Assembly (NCBI GenBank): GCA_020024265.1
Contig: JAHHTW010000027.1
Location: forward strand, 1 to 24,667
Direction of reading: 5' to 3'
Source of the DNA: Anaerotignum sp.
Lineage (GTDB): Bacteria > Bacillota > Clostridia > Lachnospirales > Anaerotignaceae
Length of the DNA: 24,667 bases
Shown here: positions 5,413-14,500 of the stretch, piece after piece
Numbering within the stretch: position 1 is the stretch's first letter
Layout of the letters: each line of letters opens with the position of its first letter
Position numbers and translations under genes: made by a program
The notes under the pieces: generated by a model
Seen by the model: only the letters and a program-made list of their open reading frames with translations
What the model was told of the DNA's origin: nothing
Databases searched by the model: none

Positions 5413-7320
5413 TCAATCCAAACTTCTTGTTTTGATTTCTTCTTGCAGTCTTGCAATAACATCTGCCAAATCCATCTGACCTTCTTCACCATTTTTTCTG
5501 GAGCGCAGAGATACTTTCTTTGCTTCCACATCTTTTTCACCCACAACGATGATATAAGGTACTCTTTCGTTTCTTGCTTCTCGAATTTTGTAACCAATTT
5601 TTTCTGCTCTGTAATCTGTTTGTACACGGATACCAGCAGCATCCAACTGATCGGATACTTCTTTTGCATAATCGGAGAATTTTTCTGAAATAGGAAGTAC
5701 CTTTACCTGTACAGGTGCCAACCATGTCGGGAACTGTCCTGCAAAATGCTCAATCAGGATACCAATGAAACGTTCAATGGAACCAAAACATACACGATGA
5801 ATCATAACCGGACGTTTCTTGCTGCCATCTGCTGCTGTGTATTCCAGTTCAAATCTTTCGGGCATCTGCATATCCAGCTGAATGGTACCACACTGCCATG
5901 TTCTGCCAATGGAGTCTTCCAGATGGAAGTCAATCTTGGGGCCATAGAATGCGCCATCGCCTTCGTTTACTGTGTAAACGATATGGTTTTCTTCCAATGC
6001 ATCACGCAGACCATTGGTAGCAATTTCCCAAGCTTCATCGGAGCCCATGCTGTCTTCCGGTCTGGTGGAAAGTTCAATATGGTATTTGAAGCCAAAGAGC
6101 TTATATACACCATCAATCAAACGAATTACACCGCTGATTTCATCCTTGATCTGTTCTTCTGTCATAAAGATATGTGCATCATCCTGATTGAAGCAACGTA
6201 CACGCATCAAGCCATGCAATGCACCGGATTTTTCGTGTCTATGCACCAGACCGATTTCTGCCATACGCAGTGGCAAATCTCTATAAGAATGCATATCCTG
6301 TTTGAAAATCAGCATACCACCGGGGCAGTTCATTGGTTTGATTGCATAGTCTTCTTCATCAATAACAGTTGTGTACATATTATCTTTGTAGTGTTCCCAG
6401 TGACCACTTCTGTACCACAAATCACGATTGAGGATGATGGGGGTAGAAACTTCTACATAACCTGCTTTTTTATGAATTTCTCTCCAATAATCCAGCAGTG
6501 TATTTTTCAAAACCATACCATTGGGCAAGAAGAAGGGGAAACCTGGGCCTTCATCCATCATTGCAAAGAGTTTCAATTCTTTCCCCAATTTTCTATGGTC
6601 ACGTTTTTTTGCTTCTTCCATCATGGTCAGATAAGCATCCAGTTCAGAAGCCTTAGGATAAGATGTTCCATAGATACGGGAAAGCATCTTGTTTTTTTCG
6701 CTGCCTCTCCAATACGCACCTGCAACGCTTGTCAGCTTGATTGCCTTTACCATCTTTGTACTCATCAGGTGAGGGCCTGCGCACAGGTCTGTAAAGTCGC
6801 CCTGTTTGTAGAAAGAGATGATTGCGTCTTCAGGCAAATCCTGAATCAGTTCTACTTTATAAGGCTCCTGTCTTTCTTCCATATATTTGATTGCTTCTGC
6901 ACGAGGCAATTCAAAGCGTTCAATGGCAATATCTTCTTTCACGATTTTTTTCATTTCGGCTTCGATTGCTTCCAATTCTTCCGGTGTGAAAGCCTTTTCT
7001 TTATCAAAGTCATAGTAGAAACCATCTGCAATCGCAGGCCCAATTGCCAGCTTTACATCAGGATACAGTCTTTTGACCGCCTGAGAAAGAATATGGGATG
7101 TGGTATGACGGAAAGCCAGTTTCCCGGCTTCGTCTTCAAATGTACAGATACTTACCTCTGCATCCTGCTCTACAACAAAACGCAAATCCTTCACTTCTCC
7201 ATCCACCAAACCGGCACAAGCATTTCTTGCCAGACCTTCGCTGATGGATTTTGCAATCTCCAAAACAGATACCGGATGATCAAATTCTTTTACAACATTG
7301 TCTTTGAGTGTAATTTTCAT
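5413..7320 (-). CDS. thrS: Threonyl-tRNA synthetase
   Basis: A 635-residue class II synthetase that charges tRNA-Thr in the cytoplasm. It has the TGS domain (1-60), and an N2 editing domain with the zinc-type set H72/H76 (HTTSH) and C180/H184 (CAGPH) that removes mischarged serine. The catalytic core includes zinc-binding C332 (MNCPGGM), H383 (DDAHIF) and motif 3 (FGSIERFIGILIEH). The C-terminal anticodon-binding domain starts around QVKVLPIS. The length is full. The start is ATG 7320 with AAAGGAG upstream. A Thr-specific T-box leader lies upstream and controls it by tRNA charging; its own terminator follows. Confidence 0.98.
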   Translation of the reverse strand: MKITLKDNVVKEFDHPVSVLEIAKSISEGLARNACAGLVDGEVKDLRFVVEQDAEVSICTFEDEAGKLAFRHTTSHILSQAVKRLYPDVKLAIGPAIADGFYYDFDKEKAFTPEELEAIEAEMKKIVKEDIAIERFELPRAEAIKYMEERQEPYKVELIQDLPEDAIISFYKQGDFTDLCAGPHLMSTKMVKAIKLTSVAGAYWRGSEKNKMLSRIYGTSYPKASELDAYLTMMEEAKKRDHRKLGKELKLFAMMDEGPGFPFFLPNGMVLKNTLLDYWREIHKKAGYVEVSTPIILNRDLWYRSGHWEHYKDNMYTTVIDEEDYAIKPMNCPGGMLIFKQDMHSYRDLPLRMAEIGLVHRHEKSGALHGLMRVRCFNQDDAHIFMTEEQIKDEISGVIRLIDGVYKLFGFKYHIELSTRPEDSMGSDEAWEIATNGLRDALEENHIVYTVNEGDGAFYGPKIDFHLEDSIGRTWQCGTIQLDMQMPERFELEYTAADGSKKRPVMIHRVCFGSIERFIGILIEHFAGQFPTWLAPVQVKVLPISEKFSDYAKEVSDQLDAAGIRVQTDYRAEKIGYKIREARNERVPYIIVVGEKDVEAKKVSLRSRKNGEEGQMDLADVIARLQEEIKTRSLD

Positions 7321-7376
7321 ATTCTTTTCGCTCCTTTTTTTGATTGTTCTCTCTGGAAAGTGCGATTTTTTTACAT

Positions 7377-7419
7377 AAAAAAATCCCGTCCACTTTCCTT
7401 TATCGGAAAAGGGACGAGA
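7377..7419 (-). terminator. T-box terminator of thrS
   Basis: On the minus strand a 15-bp stem with one mismatch (TCTCGTCCCTTTTCC / GGAAAGTGGACGGGA) is followed by seven T. It directly follows the T-box sequence, so an antiterminator formed with uncharged tRNA-Thr would compete with it. Confidence 0.9.
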
Positions 7420-7430
7420 GTCATATTCTC

Positions 7431-7612
7431 CCGCGGTTCCACCCTTCTTGTTTGCAAAACCACTTCATTGTGATGATAACGGAATCACCGTGCCGCATTA
7501 AGGCAACTCGGAGGTGGTTTTCGTACACTCTTTTGGCGCAGGATACTTTCAGCCAAGGCATCCCTCTCTGACCGCCTCAAAAGGACTACTGTCCTCGTCA
7601 ACGCTTCTATAT
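7431..7612 (-). ncRNA. T-box riboswitch (Thr) upstream of thrS
   Basis: The minus strand contains the T-box core GGGTGGAACCGCGG (7444-7431). Stem I starts near the promoter, with the AGTAG motif on the 5' side of the specifier loop and the AGAGAGGGATGC / GCTGAAAGTATCC distal region. On the 3' side of the specifier loop, ACC (7518-7516) is followed by a purine and then CCTC, which closes the stem with the GAGG at the base. ACC is a threonine codon, matching thrS. Uncharged tRNA-Thr should stabilise the antiterminator and allow readthrough of the hairpin at 7377-7419. Confidence 0.93.
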
Positions 7613-7615
7613 GAG

Positions 7616-7643
7616 ATTATAGCACGCAATGCAAAGATGTCAA
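7616..7643 (-). promoter_or_regulatory. Promoter of the thrS T-box leader
   Basis: A perfect TTGACA (7643-7638) and a perfect TATAAT (7621-7616) are separated by 16 bp on the minus strand. The leader starts about 10 bases further on. The promoter lies immediately after the corA stop codon. Confidence 0.88.
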
Positions 7644-7662
7644 TACTTTTTTCAAAATTAAA

Positions 7663-8574
7663 TCAAAACCATTTTTTCTTTTTGAAAAATGCAATTCCAC
7701 CCACCACACACAATACGGACAACACAATCACCATAATATAACCATGCCCCCAATGATACTCCGGCATTTCAAAATTCATGCCATACCATCCGGCGATGAG
7801 TGTCAATGGCAGAAAAATCGTTGTAACTACGGTAAAAATTTTCATTGTGGTATTCAGATTGATATCCACCTCTGCTTCATAGGACTCTCGCACCTGTGTC
7901 ACAGACTCTTGCAAATTCAATATATTTTGATAGCTGCGTTCTGTGCGACGTGAGAGTATTTGTAAAGAACGCAATGTTTTGGCGTCGAAAATATGATTTT
8001 CGTTTTCCATTGCCATATCCAAAACGTTCAGAAATTGCTCATAGTAACGCTTCATGAGCATGAGCCTTTTTCTTAAGCCAATGATTTGTGTTACATACTT
8101 TGGACTTTGCTGTGCTGTAATAATCTCCTGTTCCAGCGCAAGGATTTCTTTTTCAATTGTATCAAAAGCAATATCATCCTCTTTCGTCTGCGCCTCCAAA
8201 AACAAATACAGCATACGAGAAAAAGAAATCCGATCCCCAAGCGCCTCTGCACATGTATGCAGCATATGAGATACCCTTTGCACCTGAGAGGTAAAAAAAT
8301 ATGCACGCTGTGCTTTGATATACACAATCACACTGCCATGACTGATGAATATGTTATCAAAGTTCTGCATTTCCAAACTCATGCAATCAAAATCCTCAAA
8401 GCTGTCATACTTTGCAAAACCGAAATGACGTGCCTGCTCCAATACCGGCATGGAAATATCATATTCCTTTGCACATTGCTCCATTTCTTCATAAGAAAAT
8501 ACACACAGAACTGCATCTGCCTGCTCCGCCTCTTTTGCAATATGATATTTGCTTTCCTGTATCAAAAGATACAT
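7663..8574 (-). CDS. corA: CorA family divalent cation transporter
   Basis: About 303 residues. The long cytoplasmic N-terminal domain is helical and acidic (FDTIEKEILALEQEI). Near the C-terminus lies the family hallmark YGMNF, GMN at about 265-267, at the end of TM1 (about 245-263), with TM2 at about 280-298 followed by a KKKK tail. CorA proteins form pentamers that import Mg2+, sometimes Co2+ or Ni2+; the acidic loop EMPEYHWGHG between the helices is at the pore mouth. I chose ATG 8574; the frame opens earlier at a TTG (8610), but that start lies inside the upstream terminator hairpin. It sits 69 bases after the YbjQ-family gene and may depend on readthrough. The paralogue cannot be decided from sequence. 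Confidence 0.88.
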   Translation of the reverse strand: MYLLIQESKYHIAKEAEQADAVLCVFSYEEMEQCAKEYDISMPVLEQARHFGFAKYDSFEDFDCMSLEMQNFDNIFISHGSVIVYIKAQRAYFFTSQVQRVSHMLHTCAEALGDRISFSRMLYLFLEAQTKEDDIAFDTIEKEILALEQEIITAQQSPKYVTQIIGLRKRLMLMKRYYEQFLNVLDMAMENENHIFDAKTLRSLQILSRRTERSYQNILNLQESVTQVRESYEAEVDINLNTTMKIFTVVTTIFLPLTLIAGWYGMNFEMPEYHWGHGYIMVIVLSVLCVVGGIAFFKKKKWF

Positions 8575-8590
8575 ACCGTCCCTTCTTTCC

Positions 8591-8634
8591 AAAAAACGGC
8601 ATTTTCTCAAACATCGCTGCGAAAATGCCGTTTT
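8591..8634 (-). terminator. Terminator between the YbjQ-family gene and corA
   Basis: On the minus strand AAAACGGCATTTTC pairs perfectly with GAAAATGCCGTTTT across a 14-nt loop, and T residues follow. It begins 10 bases after the upstream stop codon. No separate corA promoter is evident downstream, so corA is either read through or has a weak promoter. Confidence 0.85.
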
Positions 8635-8643
8635 CTGTTTCGT

Positions 8644-8955
8644 TTATTTGAATATTACCGCAGTGCCAAACGCCATAACTTCTGCTGCACCCTGCATAAT
8701 GGCGCTTGTGGAAAAACGTGCGCACACAATGGCATCTGCTTGCATTTTGTTTGCTTCTGCTACCATACGCTGTTCCGCAATACCTCTTGCTTCTTCCATC
8801 ATTTCTGTATAGCCGGTCAATTCACCGCCTACAATAGATTTTAAACCGGCGCCAAAATCTTTACCAATATGTTTACTTTGTATGGTTGCGCCTTTTACTA
8901 TACCTAATATTTCATACTCTCTTCCGGGGATCTGTTCTGTGGTTGTAATTAACAT
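8644..8955 (-). CDS. YbjQ family protein (UPF0145, heavy-metal-binding-like)
   Basis: 103 residues. It begins MLITTTEQIPGREYEILGIV and has the family core GATIQSKHIGKDFGAGLKS and GGELTGYTEMMEEAR, ending in AIVCARFSTSAIMQGAAEVMAFGTAV. YbjQ proteins form small beta-barrel pentamers; the function is unknown despite the 'heavy-metal-binding' name. I chose ATG 8955 because GGAGG lies 8 bases upstream; the ATG at 8970 overlaps that ribosome site. It is followed by a strong terminator and then corA. Confidence 0.88.
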   Translation of the reverse strand: MLITTTEQIPGREYEILGIVKGATIQSKHIGKDFGAGLKSIVGGELTGYTEMMEEARGIAEQRMVAEANKMQADAIVCARFSTSAIMQGAAEVMAFGTAVIFK

Positions 8956-9029
8956 ATCCAAAACCTCCATTTCTTATCCTTCATTTGCTTTTTGTCCTAT
9001 CATAAGTCATATCACTTTGACCTTGATTT

Positions 9030-10238
9030 TTATGATTTTGATGGAAGGGCTTGCAATTTCAAAATTTCGTCCAAAATTTGATGCGCCACTTCTTCCTTTG
9101 TCAAAAGCTCCAGCTGAATTTCTTCTTGTTTGGAAATCATAGTCACTACATTGGTATCCGTACCAAAGCCGCTGCCAGCCACCTTCAGGTTATTGGCAAT
9201 GACCAAATCAATGTTCTTTTTATCCAGCTTTGCACGAGAATTTTCTATCATATTCTGTGTTTCCATCGAGAAGCCGCAATAGAACTGATTTTCTCTGCGA
9301 TGCTCGCCCATGTATTTCAATATATCATGTGTACGATCCAGCGCAATGCTCATTTCGCCGTCGTTTTTCTTCATTTTATCGTTTGCAACCGTTTTCGGCT
9401 TATAATCTGCCACTGCTGCGGATTTTATAATAATATCATAATCTAAGAAACGAGCCTTCATCGCCTCAAACATATCCTCTGCACTTACGACCTGCACATA
9501 GTCTACAAACATCGGTTTTTCCAGTGCGGTAACACCACTGACCAATGTTACCTCGGCCCCCCGCAGCATGGCTGCTTTTGCCACTTCATAGCCCATTTTT
9601 CCAGTGGAATGGTTTGTAATATAGCGTACCGGATCTACACTTTCTTGTGTGGGGCCTGCCGTTACCAAGACTTTTTTGCCCTTCAAATCCTTTTCGTAAG
9701 CGATTTCTCTCAAAATATAAGAAACAAGCACTTCCTCTTTTGGCATCTTGCCATCCCCCTGATCACGGCATGCAAGCATACCGCTATCGGGTTGTATGAC
9801 GGTATATCCATAGTCTTGCAGCTTTTTCAGGTTGTCTTGTACTGCCGGATTGTGGTACATATTGGTATTCATGGCAGGCGCAATCAGCTTTTTGCAGGTA
9901 CAAGCCAAAGCTGTTGTGGTGAGCATATCATCTGCAATCCCATTTGCCAGCTTACCAATGACATTTGCAGAAGCGGGTGCTACCAACAGAAGATCCGCTT
10001 TTTTCGCCAGAGAAATATGTGCCACATGAAATTGAAAATTTCTATCAAACGTATCCACCAAGCATTTATTTGCTGTCAATGTTTCAAATGTGGTGGGTGT
10101 GATAAAGTTTGTCGCATTTTTTGTCATAATCACATGTACATCGCAGCCCATTTTTACCAGCATACTTGCAACGTTTGCCATCTTATATGCTGCAATACTA
10201 CCTGTAACCCCCAAAATGACTGTTTTTCCTTTTTGCAT
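9030..10238 (-). CDS. coaBC: Bifunctional phosphopantothenoylcysteine decarboxylase / phosphopantothenate-cysteine ligase
   Basis: A 402-residue fusion catalysing two consecutive steps of coenzyme A synthesis. The N-terminal CoaC half (about 1-185) is a flavoprotein with GVTGSIAAYK, catalytic H74 (HVAHISLA), the PAMNTNMY substrate motif (121-128) and C157 in the flap (GMLACRDQGDGKM). The CoaB half (about 188-390) has TAGPTQESVDPVRYITNHS and TGKMG for nucleotide binding, and then AAVADYKP. It condenses 4'-phosphopantothenate with cysteine using CTP. The length is typical and the start is ATG with AAAGGATG. It is apparently monocistronic. Confidence 0.97.
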   Translation of the reverse strand: MQKGKTVILGVTGSIAAYKMANVASMLVKMGCDVHVIMTKNATNFITPTTFETLTANKCLVDTFDRNFQFHVAHISLAKKADLLLVAPASANVIGKLANGIADDMLTTTALACTCKKLIAPAMNTNMYHNPAVQDNLKKLQDYGYTVIQPDSGMLACRDQGDGKMPKEEVLVSYILREIAYEKDLKGKKVLVTAGPTQESVDPVRYITNHSTGKMGYEVAKAAMLRGAEVTLVSGVTALEKPMFVDYVQVVSAEDMFEAMKARFLDYDIIIKSAAVADYKPKTVANDKMKKNDGEMSIALDRTHDILKYMGEHRRENQFYCGFSMETQNMIENSRAKLDKKNIDLVIANNLKVAGSGFGTDTNVVTMISKQEEIQLELLTKEEVAHQILDEILKLQALPSKS

Positions 10239-10461
10239 ACATCAACATCCTTTTCTTTCACTTTTGCTTTTTTATATCTTTTCTGATGATTTTTCTCAAT
10301 CTTTTTGTGGATATTATAACAAAATTTTCTTCAAGAGTACAGATATTTTCCAAAAATGATTGTACATCTTTTCCTGCTGCCGCAAAGAGATCTGCAAAAA
10401 AGACTCCATCGTTCCTTGCATACTTTGGGAGAGCAAAAGACACAAAAAAATCCCATGACAT

Positions 10462-10496
10462 ACAAATGCCTGCAATAAACATTTGCAGGCATTTGT
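10462..10496 (-). terminator. Hairpin after the DUF4397 gene
   Basis: A perfect 14-bp stem (ACAAATGCCTGCAA / TTGCAGGCATTTGT) with a 7-nt loop starts 26 bases after the stop codon on the minus strand. A seven-T run comes only about a dozen bases later, so it could be a terminator or an mRNA-stabilising hairpin. The 10239-10461 stretch otherwise shows nothing I can support. Confidence 0.5.
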
Positions 10497-10521
10497 TATG
10501 CGATCTTTATGATTCGTATGA

Positions 10522-11334
10522 TTAGAATGTAAGATATGTTACACCTTCGAGCGGAATGATGACCTGCAATCCCACACGATCTGTCATATCCCCCACAATA
10601 TAAACGGTATACGCCTTTCCACCCTTCAGTGTAATATCAGGATCTTCCAGCACAGACAAACCGCTTAGATAGTCACGCAGAATCAAACTGTGCATTCCGG
10701 GCTCTACCGCCATATAACGGCTCACCTCACGATAATTCAAATCCGATATGATCAAGCGATTATCCAAATATACATCCAATCTTGGTGCATTTTCAGAGAG
10801 CTGTACAAAACGGATATATGACTGGTTCTTTTTGAGCAACCGCCGATTGTCATTGATCATTTCCAAACAGCCACCACCCTCCCCTGCTGATGTAATCGCA
10901 GCAGTATAAATGCGATAACCAATCAAATTCATATAATTGACGCAAATGGGATTTTTCTTCTTGCCAGTCGGAAATACCGCCACACGGTAATAGCCCGGAA
11001 ATGTTTTGAAATACTCTGTAAAATTGCGATATAGCAAATTGGTTGCAATTTTTTTACCATTGATATAAATATCCACACCGTCCTCCTTAGGGTTTGCATT
11101 GAAAAAGCGGATGTAGCTAAACAATGTAATCCCCGGAATGATTGGAATTGCTGTAATGTTTACATTTTGTGGCAAATTGAGTCCCGGATACAAATTGCGT
11201 ATGGTTTGATCTACAAATTCTTCTGTCAGGCTTTCGCTGGGCAAATTGCGAATCCCTTCCTCTGTCAATGGCAACGGCATCACCAAATCGTCGCTCGTTT
11301 CCCACCATTTCTTAGCATTCTGAAATTCCGCCAT
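10522..11334 (-). CDS. Protein with two DUF4397 domains
   Basis: About 270 residues with no signal peptide or membrane segment. Two tandem DUF4397-type beta domains are visible: about 75-155 (YIRFFNANPKEDGVDIYING) and about 173-265 (YIRFVQLSENAPRLDVYLD), each with the 'IR-N-.P....VD.Y..' opening and a later 'Y.V....' strand. The N-terminal 70 residues (FQNAKKWWETSDDLVMPLPL) are separate. The function of DUF4397 is unknown; many members are cell-surface proteins, but this one lacks a visible export signal. I chose ATG 11334 over the GTG at 11343; the ribosome site is weak either way. It lies downstream of the penicillin-binding protein gene, separated by a terminator. Confidence 0.8.
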   Translation of the reverse strand: MAEFQNAKKWWETSDDLVMPLPLTEEGIRNLPSESLTEEFVDQTIRNLYPGLNLPQNVNITAIPIIPGITLFSYIRFFNANPKEDGVDIYINGKKIATNLLYRNFTEYFKTFPGYYRVAVFPTGKKKNPICVNYMNLIGYRIYTAAITSAGEGGGCLEMINDNRRLLKKNQSYIRFVQLSENAPRLDVYLDNRLIISDLNYREVSRYMAVEPGMHSLILRDYLSGLSVLEDPDITLKGGKAYTVYIVGDMTDRVGLQVIIPLEGVTYLTF

Positions 11335-11515
11335 GCTTCTCACTCTTTTCTCAGTTTTCTATTGATGTAAGATATGATGATTTCCCATACTTTGTGTCTG
11401 TCAGATCGCATAGAAGTTTTTCATCTCTGAAATCATTCGCGGTTTTGCACACAAAATATAGAAACGAATATTACAAAATCCAATCCTTTTTGTCATACCA
11501 AAATTGTATGGAACA

Positions 11516-11549
11516 TAGAAAAGGGAAGAAAGCATATCGCCTTCTTCCC
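11516..11549 (-). terminator. Terminator of the penicillin-binding protein gene
   Basis: On the minus strand an 11-bp stem (GGGAAGAAGGC / GCTTTCTTCCC, one G-U) with a 5-nt loop is followed by TTTTC, 16 bases after the stop. It separates this gene from the DUF4397 gene, whose 5' flank (11344-11515) shows nothing clear. Confidence 0.85.
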
Positions 11550-11564
11550 AAAACAAATGCTATT

Positions 11565-14500
11565 TTATTGAATACCAAAATTTGCATCTGACCATTCGTC
11601 TTCTGTATTGGAATCATTCAAATCGTCCAACTCATCGTCCTCATTTGGCGGAGGTGTGAGGGGATCTGTCTGTCCATTATTGTCCGGATTTTCACTCTGT
11701 TCCGGAGATTCTGCCGGATCATCTATGCTGTCCGGATTCTCTACGATTGATCCAGAATGATCCATACTGCAAGTTTTACTGATATCAATATCCATCTTAC
11801 CTTCTATCTTATCTGGTTTGCCTAAAATTTTGGTACCTTCTACAGCCAACACAACGGAAACACGATCTTCTGCCGGACAATTTTCTCCTGCCAAGCATCC
11901 GGACTCTTTACAAACTACAAAGCTTTGATGTGCGGTACAGGTTTTTCCGGATGTCTTAAAATCTGATGCGGCAATATCTGAGCGTGTTGTATACCCATAG
12001 TAATCTTGACTGCACAGACTGCTTGGAATATCGCCTGTTGCTGCACAAACAGAATATGTCACAATCCCATCCGGCTTTACAAAATCCTTATTTTCCAGAT
12101 TTTGATGTACCTGCGTCATCACACGACGCCAAATTTTCAAATGTGCATCACCGGCAACCTTTGTCATAGGCTTTGAGTTGTCATACCCCATCCAAATACC
12201 AGCTGTATAGTATGGAGAATATCCATAGAATGTCAAATCCACACTGTCATTGGTTGTACCGGTTTTACCCGCAATCGTCATACCGGAAATACGTGCTGCA
12301 CCACCTGTACCACCTGTAATCACATCCTTCATCATATCAGTTAAAAGATATGCCGTTGTTGGTTTCAGTACACGCTCTCCCTCTCTCTTTCGGTTGTCAA
12401 TCAAGACCTTACCGTCATGATCATAGACGACAGAGTAGTATACCGGCTCAAAATATGTACCGCCATTTGCAATCGTTGCATAAGCATTTGTCATTTCCAG
12501 TACAGACACACCCTGTGTCAAACCACCCAATGCAGTGGTCGCTGCTTTATCTTCTTCTGTTAAGTGTTCTAATCCCATGCGTGTCATATAATTGAAGGAA
12601 TTTTCTGCACCTACCTGCATAAATGTTTTCACCGCAAGTATGTTCATAGAATCTCGAATCCCCTGTCTGACTGTCATAGGCCCAAAGAAACGTCTTTGCC
12701 AGTTTTGCGGTGCCCAACTGCCATATCGTATTGGTTCATCAATAATGATAGATCCCGGCATCAAAAGTCCCATATCCACTGCGGGTACATAGGATGCCAA
12801 AACCTTCATTGCAGAACCCTGCTGTCTGAGCCCCTGTGTTGCACGATTGAATACGGAATCGCCGGGCTTCTGTCCACGACCACCAACCACTGCTTTGACT
12901 TCGCCATTGCTCTGATCCATAATGACCATTGCAGACTGCAAAGACTTGGAAATCGTTAAGTTATCCAACACCAATGTATGTGTTTCATCCAAAAGCTCAT
13001 CCTTTACAGACTTTACAAAGGCATCTACTTCCTCTTGCGTTCTGACACTGGCTTTCCGTTCGTAATGCGATTGATTGGATGTATCATTCGGATCTTTTGT
13101 CGGCTTTGTGGTATCCAATACAGAAATCAAGTATGTCACATCCAGCATACCATCACTTGGAGGGAACATGCTGTCATCTGTAAAGGTTGTATCCAGTGTT
13201 TTCTGCATATTGGTATCCATCGTCATATGAATTTGCAGACCATTGTTATAAATCATTTTATACGCCTGTGCAGAAGTATATCCCTTACCCTGTAAATCCT
13301 TTGCCAATTGATCAATCATCGCTTCTACAAAATAGTTATGCTTTGCATTCCCTTCTGCATCACCCTTCTGATCATTACAAACCAGATTTGCATAAATATC
13401 CTCCGCTTTTGCAGAATCATACTCTGACTGTGTAATAAAACCACATTCCAGCATTTTATTCAGAACCAATGTTTGGCGTTCCTTGTTATACTCCGGATTG
13501 GTGTCAGGCGCATACTTTGTCGGAGACTTTGTGATTGCTGCAATACTGGCACTTTCTGCCAATGTCAAATCTGATACATGCTTGCCGAAATAGTACTGTG
13601 ATGCAGATTCCACACCATTGAGTCCATGACTGAGTGCAATGGTATTCAAATACATCTCCAAAATATATTTCTTGGCTGCATCCTTGGAGCCAAGCTGTTT
13701 CTTCAGCTCCGATTCCAAATTGACTGCCAGATATTGTTCCTTGATTTTTCGCACCAAGCTTTTTTTCGCTGAAAGCGCCTCATTTTTGATGAGCTGCTGT
13801 GTAATGGTGCTTGCCCCCTGCTTAAAACTCATGCTCTTGATGTTCTCCACCATAGCACGGAAGATACCTCTCACATCTATTCCGCCATGCTCATAGAAAC
13901 GCTCATCCTCGATTGCAATGACTGCATTTTGTAAATGCTTTGGAATTTCTTCTATGTTGACGTATTCTCTGTTTTCATTGCCGTAAAGTTTGTCCACTTC
14001 GTTGCCCTTGTCATCATAAACAATGGTGGTATAGGATTCCGGTATGACATCATCTGTATTCAGTGTTTGGGTATCTTTCAAAATTCCCACTACGGTTCCA
14101 ATCACTGCCCCTCCAATCACAACTACCAATAAGAGGAGTAAAATCAGAAAAAATTTCGCTACTTTTCCTCTCTTTTTCTTCTTCTTTTTCGGACGTTTGC
14201 CATGATTGGAGCCAGACGGACGCTTGTCCGGCTGCCCATAATCCTCATAAGCAGTATGTTGTTTCGCTCTTTGGCTGCCTTCTGGGTGGGATCTTCCGGA
14301 TTCATATGCACTGCGTTGCGTATTGGCAGCAGCATTGCGATACATCCTTGTAGCCTGTTCTTGTGTACTGCGGCGTGGTTGATTCGGCGTACGATTGTTT
14401 GCGCCATATCCAGAAGCCTGTATGTTTCGACGATCTGCATTGTATGCAGTAGTACTTTGCCTTGGCATCGTACGATTGTTGTTGCTATATGCGGAAGAAC

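Noticed and set aside
5746..7473. A 575-residue plus-strand frame
   Set aside because: It is the antisense shadow of thrS and its leader; its composition is Cys/Phe/His-rich as expected from reverse-complement coding DNA.
10258..10482. A 74-residue minus-strand frame between coaBC and the DUF4397 gene
   Set aside because: Its start lies inside the 10462-10496 hairpin, it has no ribosome site and the sequence resembles no protein family.
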